DNA from: Halobaculum rubrum
GTDB lineage: Archaea > Halobacteriota > Halobacteria > Halobacteriales > Haloferacaceae
Reading direction: 5' to 3'
Assembly (NCBI RefSeq): GCF_019880225.1
Contig: NZ_CP082284.1
Span: forward strand, 1,426,001 to 1,490,000
Length of the DNA: 64,000 nt
Shown here piece by piece: positions 35,642-44,312 of the stretch (its first letter is position 1; every line of letters begins with the position of its first letter). The notes under the pieces were generated by a model, which worked only from the letters and a program-made list of their open reading frames with translations, was not told where the DNA came from and searched no databases. A program made the position numbers and the translations under genes.

Positions 35642-38416
35642 ATGTCGAGCGCGCTCGACGAGGACACCCAACAGACGTTGGCGGACGGCAGGGCCGCCGC
35701 CGGCGCGATGCTTCGGTCCGCCCAGAAGGACCTCCAGAAGGTGTTCCTCGTCTTCCTCGCCGGGTTCATGGGGACGTTCTACGCCCTCCGGCTGTACGTC
35801 TGGGACTTCCTGAAGTCCGTCACGCGCGCACAGCTCAGCGATGCCGCCGGCCAGGAGGTCGAGATCATCGCGCAGACGCCCTTCGACGTGATCCTCCTTC
35901 AGGCGAAGATCGGTCTCATCGTCGGGATCGTCGTCGGTATCCCGCCGCTTTTGTACTTCTCTCGCGACACCCTCCGCGAGCGGGGCGCCTGGCCGCAGAC
36001 GCCGGTCGCCCGCTGGAAGCTCGCGCTCATCGCGCTGCTGGCGGTCGGCTTGTTCGCGGGCGGTGTCGCCTACGGCTATCTCGTGTTCTTCCCGTTCATG
36101 TTCGCGTTCCTCGCGAACAACGCGCTCTCCGCGGGCATCCTCCCGACGTACTCCATCGTGAAGTGGGCGCAGTTCATCGCGCTGCTCACGTTCTCGTTCG
36201 GCTTCGCCGCACAGATGCCGCTGGTGATCACGGCGCTGTCGTACGCCGAGATCGTCCCCTACGAGACGTTCCGCGAGAAATGGCGCCACGCCGTCGTCGG
36301 CATCTTCGTGTTCGGCGCCGTGTTCTCGCCGCCGGACCCGTTCACCCAGGTGATGTGGGCGGCGCCGCTGCTGCTGCTGTACGGGGCCTCGCTGTACCTC
36401 GCGAAGGTCGTCGTCACCGCGAAACGGGGAAGCGAGCGCATCGACGCGGCCGCGACCGCGCGGCTCCACTGGAACGTGCTCGCCGGCGTCGGCGTCGCCG
36501 CCGGCGCCGCAGTGTACCTGTTTTACGCTCGCGGCGGCGCAGCAGCGGTCAACGGCGTCGTCGCGGGGACGGGGCTGACGAGCTATCGGATCGCGACGGG
36601 GCTCGCGGCGCCGGTGCTGGCGGCGCTTGCGGTCGGCGTCGGGATCGCCGTGGCCGTCGTGACGCTGGCGTACTTCGTGTACGCCGAGCTCGACGAGACC
36701 ACGGCCGTCGTCGGCGACGCCGGCGACCCCGACGCGATCGACCTCTCGGCGCTGGACGAGGCGGGCGTTCGCGCCGCGCCGCCGGAGGCGTTCGACGGGA
36801 TGACCGAGCCCGAGGCGCTCGAGGCCGCCTCCGCCGCCATGGAGGCTGACGAGCCCGGCAAGGCGCAGGCGATCCTCGACCGCTTCGACGAGGCCGCGGC
36901 GGCGGGGACCGCCGGCGCGGCCGACAAGGACGCCGCCGGGGACGATGTCGCCCGGTCGGGGCCGCCCCGCGATCTGTTCGCCGGCGACGGGGGCGTCGTC
37001 GAACCGTTCCGTCGCGGCGCCGGGTTCGTCGACTGGCGCGGTCGGTTCGGCTCGCTGTGGAACGTCCTGCTCGGCATCGCGGGCATCGTCGCCGCGGTCG
37101 GCTACGTGCTCGTCGAGCGGCCGGCGCTCGCGGATTCGGTCCTCGCCGAGTACGGCACGAGCGCGGCCGCGATCCTCGCGGCCGTCGGGGTGAGCGGTAC
37201 CGCGGCGCTCGTCGCGTTCGTCGCCGCCGGGGTCGCGCTCGCGCTCCTGTTGGGCGTGCTGCTGGCCGTCTACTTCGCGTACGTCGCGGGCACCGACCCC
37301 GCGGCCGTCGACGTCGAGGTGCTCACCGCCGACGAGGTGCGCCGCGCCCCCGACGCCGTGTTCGCGGGCATCTCGGAGCGCCGTGCGAGCTACCTCGCCG
37401 ACCGCGCGGCCGCCGCCGGCGACTCGGCGAAGGCGCGTGCGGTGCTGGACCGCTTCGACGAGATCCAGTCGGCTCGCGAGGCCGCAGACTCGTCGGAGAC
37501 CGACGATTCCGGGGGTGGGGGCGGCCCGTCGATCCCGGGGCTGTCGGACGATGCCAGCGACCGGACGTCGCGGGCGACCGGGACGCTCCTCGAAGGGCTC
37601 ACCGACGGCGAGCGCGACGAGGAGGACATCGGCGGCTACTACGACGACCTCGCGTTCATCGCCGCCTCGCTTCGCTCGCGGCTGTTCGTTCTGGTGTCGG
37701 TGTTCGGCGTCACGCTCGCCGGCGTGTTCGCGTTCCTCTACCTCGGCGGGATCGGCGACGTGAAGAACAACTTCGTGAACCGGATCCCCGAGGAGATCGT
37801 CGGGGTCGGCGCCGAGAACTTCGGCGTCATCGTGCTTCACCCGGTGGAGGCGCTCGTCTTCGAGGTGAAGATCTCGACCATCGCGGGCGCCGTCGCGGTC
37901 CTCCCCTTCATGGCGTACTACGCGTGGCCCGCGCTGCGCGACCGCGGCTTCGTCCGCGGCCGCCGGCAGGTCGTGTTCGGCTGGGTGGCGGCGCTGTTGG
38001 CGGGCCTCCTTGGCGGGCTCGCGCTCGGCTACACCGTCATCGCGCCGGCGGTCATCTCGTGGCTCGTCAGCGACGCGCTGGCGGCGGGCATGGTGATCAG
38101 CTATCGCATCAGCAACTTCGCGTGGCTGGTGTTCTTCACCACCGTCGGGATCGGATTCCTCGCGAACATCCCCATTCTCATGATCCTCCTCAACACGACG
38201 GGTGTGTCCTACCAGGCGATGCGCTCGCGCTGGCGGGAGGTGACCGTGGCCCTCATGCTCGCGGCGGCGCTGTTCACCCCGGCGGACGTGTTCACGATGT
38301 TCCTCGTGACGATCCCGATGATGGCCGCCTACGGCGTCGGCCTGCTCATCCTGTGGGTGATGACCCTCGGTGGCCGGCGCAACCTCGCCGAGCCGACCGT
38401 CGATCTGACCCGCTGA
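35642..38416 (+). CDS. tatC2: Fused double TatC translocase subunit (TatCt-like)
   Basis: The 924-residue protein carries two TatC-like membrane domains: residues about 20-250 (EVEIIAQTPFDVILLQAKIG, VVGIFVFGAVFSPPDPFTQV) and about 670-915 (LHPVEALVFEVKISTIAGA, EVTVALMLAAALFTPADVFT). Between them are further helices and two acidic linkers. This matches the haloarchaeal TatCt, a 14-helix fused type. Each half keeps the C-terminal FSPPDP- or FTPADV-type motif. The ATG at 35642 (MSSALDEDTQQTLADG) is used. It is divergent from the single TatC. Confidence 0.92.
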   Translation: MSSALDEDTQQTLADGRAAAGAMLRSAQKDLQKVFLVFLAGFMGTFYALRLYVWDFLKSVTRAQLSDAAGQEVEIIAQTPFDVILLQAKIGLIVGIVVGIPPLLYFSRDTLRERGAWPQTPVARWKLALIALLAVGLFAGGVAYGYLVFFPFMFAFLANNALSAGILPTYSIVKWAQFIALLTFSFGFAAQMPLVITALSYAEIVPYETFREKWRHAVVGIFVFGAVFSPPDPFTQVMWAAPLLLLYGASLYLAKVVVTAKRGSERIDAAATARLHWNVLAGVGVAAGAAVYLFYARGGAAAVNGVVAGTGLTSYRIATGLAAPVLAALAVGVGIAVAVVTLAYFVYAELDETTAVVGDAGDPDAIDLSALDEAGVRAAPPEAFDGMTEPEALEAASAAMEADEPGKAQAILDRFDEAAAAGTAGAADKDAAGDDVARSGPPRDLFAGDGGVVEPFRRGAGFVDWRGRFGSLWNVLLGIAGIVAAVGYVLVERPALADSVLAEYGTSAAAILAAVGVSGTAALVAFVAAGVALALLLGVLLAVYFAYVAGTDPAAVDVEVLTADEVRRAPDAVFAGISERRASYLADRAAAAGDSAKARAVLDRFDEIQSAREAADSSETDDSGGGGGPSIPGLSDDASDRTSRATGTLLEGLTDGERDEEDIGGYYDDLAFIAASLRSRLFVLVSVFGVTLAGVFAFLYLGGIGDVKNNFVNRIPEEIVGVGAENFGVIVLHPVEALVFEVKISTIAGAVAVLPFMAYYAWPALRDRGFVRGRRQVVFGWVAALLAGLLGGLALGYTVIAPAVISWLVSDALAAGMVISYRISNFAWLVFFTTVGIGFLANIPILMILLNTTGVSYQAMRSRWREVTVALMLAAALFTPADVFTMFLVTIPMMAAYGVGLLILWVMTLGGRRNLAEPTVDLTR

Positions 38417-38595
38417 CAGCCCCCGAACCGTTCGTCGGGACGCCTCCCGACACATCTCGTTCCCATCGGCCTGTGGGACTCTCATTCGTCGCCGCGAGCG
38501 GCCGGGTCGTGGATCGCCGTCGGGCGGCATGTGATACTTGCGGGAACCGGCATCCGAGTCCGAAGCTTCAAATATTCGCTCGGGAATCCCTGAAT

Positions 38596-38808
38596 ATGCC
38601 CAAAATAAGCGTCGAGATGCCCGGTGAGCTTCTCGGAGACCTCGACGAGCACGTCGGCGACGACGGAAAGTTCGTGAACCGCAGCGACGCGATCCGCGCG
38701 TCGGTGCGCAAGACGCTGGACGTGCTCGACGAGATAGACGCGCGCCACGGGCGACTGGCCGACGGGGAGTCGGCGGAACAACACGCGCCGGAGGACGACC
38801 CCGAATGA
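38596..38808 (+). CDS. Ribbon-helix-helix (CopG/NikR-type) DNA-binding protein
   Basis: The 70-residue protein has MPKISVEMPGELLGDLDEHV as the beta strand and first helix, and FVNRSDAIRASVRKTL as the second helix of an RHH fold. It should bind DNA as a dimer. A CAAATATT box about 25 bases ahead supports a leaderless start at 38596. Its stop overlaps the transporter start (ATGA at 38805), so the two are translated together and the protein may regulate the transporter. Confidence 0.88.
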   Translation: MPKISVEMPGELLGDLDEHVGDDGKFVNRSDAIRASVRKTLDVLDEIDARHGRLADGESAEQHAPEDDPE

Positions 38809-39527
38809 GCGGTGTCGACGGCGCCGCCGCGGAGCCGCGCCGGCTGGACGTCCCGGTGGCCGCGGTCGTACTCACCGCGCTGTTCGTCTCGGCGCTGGTC
38901 ACCGCGCAGGTGATCTCGGCGAAGCTGCTCGCGGTCTCGTTGCCCGTGCTCGGCGCGGTGACCGCGCCCGGCGGGACGCTCGCGTACGCGGTCACCTTCT
39001 TCGCCTCCGACTGCCTCTCGGAGCTGTACGGCAAGTCGTACGCCCGGACGGTGGTGAACGTCGCGTTCGCGATGAACTTCGTCCTGCTGGCGTTGGTGTT
39101 TGCGACCATCGCGACGCCCGCCGCGCGGGGATCGGTCGATCCCGCCGCCTTCGAGACGGTGCTCGGACTGTCGGGCAACGTCGTGCTCGGCTCGCTAGCC
39201 GCCTACGTGATCAGTCAGAACTGGGACGTGATCGCCTTCCACCGCATCCGCGAGTTCACCGACGGCGACGCGCTGTGGCTACGAAACGTCGGGTCGACGG
39301 CGTCGAGCCAGCTCATCGACACGGTCGTGTTCACGCTCGTCGCGTTCGCGATCGCGCCCGCCGTCCTCGGCGTCGGTGCGGCGCTGCCCACCCCGGTGCT
39401 CGTGTCGCTCGTCGTCGGACAGTACGTCCTCAAGCTCCTCATCGCGCTGGTCGACACGCCGTTGGTGTACGCGGCGGTCGCGCTCGTCCGCCGCGACGAG
39501 GACGACGCTGCCGCTGTGAGCGCCTGA
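38805..39527 (+). CDS. Queuosine/archaeosine precursor transporter (QueT/YhhQ, VUT family)
   Basis: The 240-residue membrane protein has six hydrophobic helices and YAVTFFASDCLSELYGK, TASSQLIDTVVFT and the conserved KLLIALVDTPLVY ending, typical of the YhhQ/QueT family. Archaeal members import preQ0 or related 7-deazapurines used for archaeosine in tRNA. The start at 38805 overlaps the RHH stop. Substrate is inferred from family. Confidence 0.9.
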   Translation: MSGVDGAAAEPRRLDVPVAAVVLTALFVSALVTAQVISAKLLAVSLPVLGAVTAPGGTLAYAVTFFASDCLSELYGKSYARTVVNVAFAMNFVLLALVFATIATPAARGSVDPAAFETVLGLSGNVVLGSLAAYVISQNWDVIAFHRIREFTDGDALWLRNVGSTASSQLIDTVVFTLVAFAIAPAVLGVGAALPTPVLVSLVVGQYVLKLLIALVDTPLVYAAVALVRRDEDDAAAVSA

Positions 39528-39540
39528 AGCAGAACGGGGG

Positions 39541-40380
39541 TCAGTCGACGCGCTCGGCGAAGCCGAACCGCGGCTTCACGTCGTCGACGACGACCTCGAC
39601 GGTCTCGCCGGCCTCGGCGCCGGGGACGAACAGCGTGTACCCGTCGACGCTGGCGACGCCGTCGCCCTCATCGCCCACGTCGGTCACGTCGACGGTGAGT
39701 CGGTCGCCTTCGGAGACCGGGGAGTCGGTGCGTCCGCGGGCGATCAGGTAGCGCTCGGAGGAGCGCTTCCGGCTCGCCTCGGGGGTGTACGCCCGGACGT
39801 ACTGGAACTCCGCGGCCACGTCGTCGCGGAAGTCCGCGAGGTCGGGGCCGTCGAACACCTTCACGACGAAGTCGCCGCCCGGCTTCAGGAGCTCCAGCGC
39901 GGTGTCGAACGCCTGCCGACAGAGGTGGATCGAGCGGGCGTGATCGAGCTGGTACTCGCCGGTCATGTTCGGCGCCATGTCGGAGACCACCACGTCGACG
40001 GGCCGTTCGGGTCCGGCGTTCTCGTCGGGATCCGGGTCCGCGGATCCGGACGGCTCGTCACGGCCGTCCGGGTCGACCCCGAGCGCCTTCCGGAGGTAGT
40101 AGCGCGTGCGCTCCTCTGTCATGTCGCCGCGGACCGTCTCGACGTGTGGGTGCTCGAGGTCGTCGATGCGCTGGAGGTCGACGCCGACGACGCGGCCGGC
40201 CTCGGTCACCGCCTCGGCGGCGATCTGGAGCCAGCCGCCGGGGGCGGCGCCGAGGTCGACGACGGTGTCGCCGCGATCGAACAGGCCGACCTCGTCGTCG
40301 ATCTGGCGGAGCTTGTAGGCCGAACGGGCGCGGTAGCCCTCCTGTTTCGCCCGGTTGTAGAAATCGTCTTTACCTGCCAT
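39541..40380 (-). CDS. rlmE: 23S rRNA 2'-O-methyltransferase RlmE/FtsJ with TRAM domain
   Basis: The 279-residue protein methylates a uridine ribose in 23S rRNA. The SAM-binding loop VVDLGAAPGGWLQIA lies near residue 42, and the catalytic tetrad context is VVVSDMAP and FVVKVFDGPD. A C-terminal TRAM RNA-binding domain (from about GDRLTVDVTDVGDEGDGVA) extends it, common in haloarchaea. The ATG at 40380 begins MAGKDDFYNRAKQEGYRARS. It converges on the QueT gene with a 13-base gap. Confidence 0.95.
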   Translation of the reverse strand: MAGKDDFYNRAKQEGYRARSAYKLRQIDDEVGLFDRGDTVVDLGAAPGGWLQIAAEAVTEAGRVVGVDLQRIDDLEHPHVETVRGDMTEERTRYYLRKALGVDPDGRDEPSGSADPDPDENAGPERPVDVVVSDMAPNMTGEYQLDHARSIHLCRQAFDTALELLKPGGDFVVKVFDGPDLADFRDDVAAEFQYVRAYTPEASRKRSSERYLIARGRTDSPVSEGDRLTVDVTDVGDEGDGVASVDGYTLFVPGAEAGETVEVVVDDVKPRFGFAERVD

Positions 40381-40737
40381 GACTACCATGCTGAAAACAC
40401 TGCCCTGTTCTCGGCTGTCGATGCGAGCGAATCCGCGTTCATACCCGGTCGAACGTGGTCGAACCGGAAAGGCACATCGCATGGGCGTGACCCGCGACTG
40501 GGATGGCTCTCTTGAACCTTTGAACGCGGAAGACGCCAGCACGACCGACACCCATCTCGAAAACTCGTTTCACCGAGGTTCAAGGGGAACCCCGTGCGGT
40601 ATCGGTCAAGACCTGAGCTGTGATGTATCGGACCGAATTCACTCGCTGGCTGGGCATCCAGGAGACGTTTTCGGAGGCCCGTTTGGGTTCTATACGCAAA
40701 TATTTATAAATACTCAAAAAGAATTATATTATAACTA
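40381..40737. promoter_or_regulatory. 357-base region with strong AT-rich promoter
   Basis: No gene is supported. The end of the region is markedly low in GC. TTTATAAATA at about 40703-40712 is centred about 28 bases before the ATG at 40738 and would give a leaderless message. The low GC marks the start of the disrupted segment to 43307. Confidence 0.6.
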
Positions 40738-41814
40738 ATGCTACACTCTCTTGGAATTGTCGGACAACTATACCTCGGTGTCTTCGCGCTCAGTGGGATC
40801 GTCTGTTTCGCCGCCATCAGTCGGGCGCGGAAGTTTCAGGACCCCGATGTCCGCCGCGGACTGGTGGGGTTGCTCGCCACTGCCGGCGGGTGGGCGCTCC
40901 TCAGGGTCGCCGGGTTCCTGCTCCCCGATCCGTTCCGTATGCCGGCGTACATCATCGGACTCGCTATCGGGTTCGCCACCGTCTGGGCGTGGCTCTACTT
41001 CTGTTCCGCCTACTCCGGACGGACGTACCACCGCAACACGCCGTTGCGACGACTGGGTGTGTTCATCTTCCTCATCGTCGTGTCGATCAAAGTCACGAAC
41101 CCCATCCACGGGGCGTACTTCACGGTGAGGCAGACGTCGACGCCGTTCGCACACCTCGCGGTGGAACACAACGTACTCCACTGGACCGCGACAGGCCTGT
41201 CGTACGTGCTGTCGGCGGTGGGACTGTTCATGATCTTCCAACTCTTCTTCGAATCGGGGTACGACACCCGACCCCTCAGCGTGCTATCAGTCCTGATCGG
41301 ACTTCCGGTCGTGCTCGACATCGTCGCTCAGTTCACGCCGTTGCTCATCAACATCATCTACGCGCCTATCGGGGTGGCAGTGTTCGCAGTCGGTGTGCTG
41401 TTCGTCTTCGAACGCCGCTTCATCGCGGTACAGCGGGCGTCGTTCGGTGACGACCTCTCCATCTATCTTGACGAACGGGGACGGATCCGCGACTACTCGG
41501 CGACCGTCAGGGACGTGCTACCGGAACTCGACGACTCGGCGGGCGACCGCCTCTCCGAGGCTGTTCCGTCGGTCGTTGAGGCCCTCGAAAGCGACGACCA
41601 AATACTCGAACGCGAGCAGTCCGGCGAACCGCGGTACTACTTCGTCTCCACGAGTACCACCATGCTCGGTGACGCCGGAGCGCAGGTGGTACTGCTCTCG
41701 GACGTCACCCAGACGGAGCGCCAGCGCCGCCAACTCGCGGAACGTGAGTCCGAAGTCAATTACTCCCGCTGCAATTCGGAGGAGGATTCATCGAACTCGC
41801 GGTCCTCTTCCTGA
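40738..41814 (+). CDS. Truncated sensor histidine kinase: 7TM sensor and PAS domain only
   Basis: The product has seven hydrophobic helices (residues about 1-215) of the haloarchaeal histidine-kinase N-terminal 7TM type. A PAS domain (about 235-340, [20 protein letters not shown] ... [17 protein letters not shown]) follows. It stops where the H-box and ATPase should begin. The last 17 residues ([17 protein letters not shown]) are an out-of-frame reading of a DUF1328 gene. So the gene is a broken kinase joined to unrelated DNA near 41758. Whether the sensor fragment is still made is unknown. Confidence 0.82.
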   Translation: MLHSLGIVGQLYLGVFALSGIVCFAAISRARKFQDPDVRRGLVGLLATAGGWALLRVAGFLLPDPFRMPAYIIGLAIGFATVWAWLYFCSAYSGRTYHRNTPLRRLGVFIFLIVVSIKVTNPIHGAYFTVRQTSTPFAHLAVEHNVLHWTATGLSYVLSAVGLFMIFQLFFESGYDTRPLSVLSVLIGLPVVLDIVAQFTPLLINIIYAPIGVAVFAVGVLFVFERRFIAVQRASFGDDLSIYLDERGRIRDYSATVRDVLPELDDSAGDRLSEAVPSVVEALESDDQILEREQSGEPRYYFVSTSTTMLGDAGAQVVLLSDVTQTERQRRQLAERESEVNYSRCNSEEDSSNSRSSS

Positions 41815-41933
41815 TATTCGCGGTCGTCGCGGCGGTTCTCGGGGCGAAGGGGATCGCTGGGCTCAGTATGCAGGTCGCCAAATGGCTCATCATCATCTTC
41901 GTCATTCTGGCCATCATTTCATTCGTCCTCTAA
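41757..41933 (+). pseudogene. DUF1328 membrane protein gene without a start codon
   Basis: Read from 41757 to the TAA at 41931-41933 this frame gives [18 protein letters not shown] and then [18 protein letters not shown]..., ending [18 protein letters not shown]. It is an almost complete two-helix DUF1328 protein. A stop (TGA) lies just before it and no ATG, GTG or TTG is in frame ahead of the conserved part. The 5' end has been cut off at the junction with the kinase fragment. Confidence 0.75.
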
Positions 41934-42269
41934 CCCAACAGCGATCACTGACTCGACGCTGTGTGCGGCGTGCGTACCTGATATTGACCGAAGTACCCAA
42001 TTTAGCATCGGGGATCAGCGTAGTGAACACGGGTAGCAGACCCACCGAGGTCACTAGTGGAATATCCGACCGGAGTGTCGACTGTGGATTGCTGGTCAGA
42101 CTGTCGGATTCATCCCGCGCCTACAGGCGCGGGTACCCTCATTGCTCTGTATAAGGGGTATGGTTGACCACGCAAGCAAACTACCCCGAGAGGTCTCGAG
42201 AGATGGGTATGACACAGTCACCGATGAGCGACTCAGTGGGGTCTACCTCCGAGGGTGCGTAGAACTCCG
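41934..42269. other. Gene-free intergenic region containing an IS200/IS605-type end
   Basis: Nothing coding is seen. The hairpin at 42120-42139 is described separately. The GC content is lower than the window average. GTATGACACAGTCACCGATG lies shortly before the permease gene. Confidence 0.5.
42120..42139. mobile_element. Solitary IS200/IS605-type end hairpin
   Basis: CCCGCGCCT-AC-AGGCGCGGG is a perfect 9-bp stem with two-base loop. It is preceded by GGATTCAT and followed by TACCCTCATTGCTCTGTATA. It shares the TTCATCCC-stem-GGG arrangement with the hairpin at 26448-26467 (in opposite orientation). No transposase is near. It may mark the deletion that made the kinase/DUF1328 fusion. Confidence 0.5.
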
Positions 42270-43307
42270 ATGACGGCGGAAGATACCGAGGCACGCTGGC
42301 CCTCGGATCGCACTGGATTATCGTTTCTGGCAGTCGTCAGTATCGTTTTCGCCGCGCTCATCGTCCTCACCCAACTCCCGTACATCATTCTCGCAATCGT
42401 TCTCGCCTACGTTCTCACGCCCGCACAGCAGCGGCTCGAACGGCGGCTGAGTGCAGGTTCGGCTGCCTTCACCCTCACCGCGATCTCGGTCCTGCTGTTG
42501 TTCGTGCTCGTGACGTACATCGTCACGATCGCCATCCAGCAGGGACTGGCACTTTTTACTGCCATACAGGCTGGAGAGTTCAGCTCCGGCGCTGTCGAGA
42601 GCCATGTCGCCACCATCGGCCACGTGGTCGACCTCGAGGCGTTGTACGCGACGTATCAGGGGCCGATAGGGACCGGGTTGGAACGTCTGGCCACGGGCGC
42701 ACTAATCGCTATCGACGGCCTTCCGAGCGTGTTTATCGGCCTCACCGTGACGACCTTCGTGCTGTTTGTCCTCCTGCGAGACGGGACACAGTTGGTCGCT
42801 TGGCTTCGCACAGTCGTTCCCGTGTCCGAACCCGTACAGCGGGAACTGATGGGCGAACTCGATGACCTCATGTGGGCGTCCGTCGTCGGTAACGTCGCCG
42901 TCGCGGGGATCCAAGCCGTACTACTCGGGACCGTATTGGTGCTTGTTGACATGCCTGGGTTCGTCTTCTTGACCGTGGTGACGTTCGTCCTCTGCTTGCT
43001 CCCACTTGTGGGGGCGTTCGGAGTCTGGGTTCCGGCTTCGGTCTTCCTGCTCGCGATGGGGCGCCCCGTGGCAGCGCTGATCATCGTCGGCACCGGCTCC
43101 GTAGTTAGTGTCTCGGACACCTATCTTCGGCCGCTGATCATCAACAGAAGCGGGGCATTGAACGTCGCGGTCATCACCGTTGGCATCTTCGGAGGCATCA
43201 TTGTGTTCGGGGTGGTCGGTCTGTTCATCGGGCCGGTCGTCCTCGGGGGCACGAGGGTCATCCTCGACCAGTTTGCCCGGGAACGGGCCGAATCGACCAG
43301 CGGCTGA
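42270..43307 (+). CDS. AI-2E family (PerM-type) membrane permease
   Basis: The 345-residue protein belongs to the AI-2E/UPF0118 family. Helices lie in pairs at the N-terminus, with a large soluble loop (about residues 95-150) and a C-terminal group ending VVGLFIGPVVLGGTRVILDQF. Members export small molecules or exchange ions; in halophiles some act as Na+(Li+)/H+ antiporters. No quorum-sensing role is implied. The ATG at 42270 is preferred over GTG 42255. It is in the AT-richer segment after the kinase remnant. Confidence 0.88.
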   Translation: MTAEDTEARWPSDRTGLSFLAVVSIVFAALIVLTQLPYIILAIVLAYVLTPAQQRLERRLSAGSAAFTLTAISVLLLFVLVTYIVTIAIQQGLALFTAIQAGEFSSGAVESHVATIGHVVDLEALYATYQGPIGTGLERLATGALIAIDGLPSVFIGLTVTTFVLFVLLRDGTQLVAWLRTVVPVSEPVQRELMGELDDLMWASVVGNVAVAGIQAVLLGTVLVLVDMPGFVFLTVVTFVLCLLPLVGAFGVWVPASVFLLAMGRPVAALIIVGTGSVVSVSDTYLRPLIINRSGALNVAVITVGIFGGIIVFGVVGLFIGPVVLGGTRVILDQFARERAESTSG

Positions 43308-43613
43308 AGACCGTTCGCGATCACCGAATTCGACTACGACGGGGACGTGCCAACTGCTGCAGACATCGTCTCCCGAAGTACGGCTGCTATCTCGGTCGGG
43401 CGAGTTGAGTGACGAATACGGACGCGTTCCGCACTTCCGACCCGCTCGACCTGTGTATGTCCGTACTCGCCGGATCTCCTCGCCTACTCGTTTCGCGTGG
43501 ACGCGGGCAACTCGTTCGCTCGGCGGCCATCACCGCCGCCGAGGCAGTTCGGGCGTCCGCGGGGCGACCGCGGATCGAAACGACCACGACGCTCCCGCCG
43601 CGGCCGTCACCGT
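43308..43613. other. 306-base intergenic region without visible gene
   Basis: Several short frames occur, but none has family character. A GATCGAAACGACC stretch at about 43572-43584 lies some 35 bases ahead of the next start and may be a promoter element. Confidence 0.4.
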
Positions 43614-44213
43614 ATGTCCGCGTCGATCGCGTCGACGTACTCCGCGGTGTTCGCCCCCGAGCTGTTCGTGCTCCTGTGTGGACTGACGGCCGTCTGCTAC
43701 GAGTGGTGGCAGTCGACCCGGCGGTCGTGGACCGGGATCGCCGCCCGAGTCGGCGTGCTCGGGTTCGGCTGGACGGTCGCGTTCGCCGTCTACCAGGGTT
43801 TCCCCGCGCTCCTCACGGTCGCGCCGGCGTGGGTGACGGACGCCACCGGAAGCCTGGGCCTCGGGGTCGGGCTCTCGGTCATCTGGGGCTGGTGGCGGCG
43901 TGCCGACTGGGGGTCGATCGTCCCCGACTACGCGCTCCTGCTCGTCGCCGTGACCGTCCCGCACCTTCTGATCACGCCCGTGTGGGACGTGTCGAGCCAC
44001 GTCCTGTACGCGGTGGTTCCGGCCGGCTTCCTCGCGCTCGTCGACCGGCGCGCGGCGCCGCTCGCGCTCGTCGCGCTCGGGATGGTCGTCGCCCGCCCCC
44101 TCGCGGGCGCCCACACCTGGGGCGAGTCGCTCGGCGGGCTGGCGCTCGGCGTCGCGGCGCTGGCGGCGTACGCGTCGATCACCGGGATCGGCGACCCGTC
44201 CTCGACCGCGTAG
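43614..44213 (+). CDS. Hypothetical membrane protein, about six helices
   Basis: The 199-residue product starts MSASIASTYSAVFAPELFVL. Six or so hydrophobic segments are rich in Trp. The segment MVVARPLAGAHTWGESLGG superficially resembles the third PAP2 motif, but the KxxxxxxRP and PSGH motifs are missing, so it is not called a phosphatase. The ATG at 43614 is used because upstream codons are highly basic and lack family character. Confidence 0.65.
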   Translation: MSASIASTYSAVFAPELFVLLCGLTAVCYEWWQSTRRSWTGIAARVGVLGFGWTVAFAVYQGFPALLTVAPAWVTDATGSLGLGVGLSVIWGWWRRADWGSIVPDYALLLVAVTVPHLLITPVWDVSSHVLYAVVPAGFLALVDRRAAPLALVALGMVVARPLAGAHTWGESLGGLALGVAALAAYASITGIGDPSSTA

Positions 44214-44312
44214 TCGCAGGGACCCCTCACCGGGGGCGGCGCCCGCGTCCGGGCCGCCGCCCCGGCGCTTGCCAGCGTTTAAGAACGGCCGCGAGCGAGT
44301 GGAACCAACAGC

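Noticed and set aside
35633-39178. A 1181-codon open frame antisense to the double TatC gene
   Set aside because: It follows the codon pattern of the opposite strand in GC-rich DNA and gives a charged, repetitive protein without any domain. TatC on the plus strand is certain.
40383-40738. Possible 119-codon gene before the truncated kinase
   Set aside because: It has no family likeness, and the end is covered by the AT-rich promoter.
42270-43307. Quorum-sensing AI-2 exporter role
   Set aside because: The family name reflects one bacterial member; nothing in the window supports autoinducer biology.
43614-44213. PAP2 phosphatase assignment for the membrane protein
   Set aside because: Only a weak third-motif likeness is present; the first two motifs are missing.
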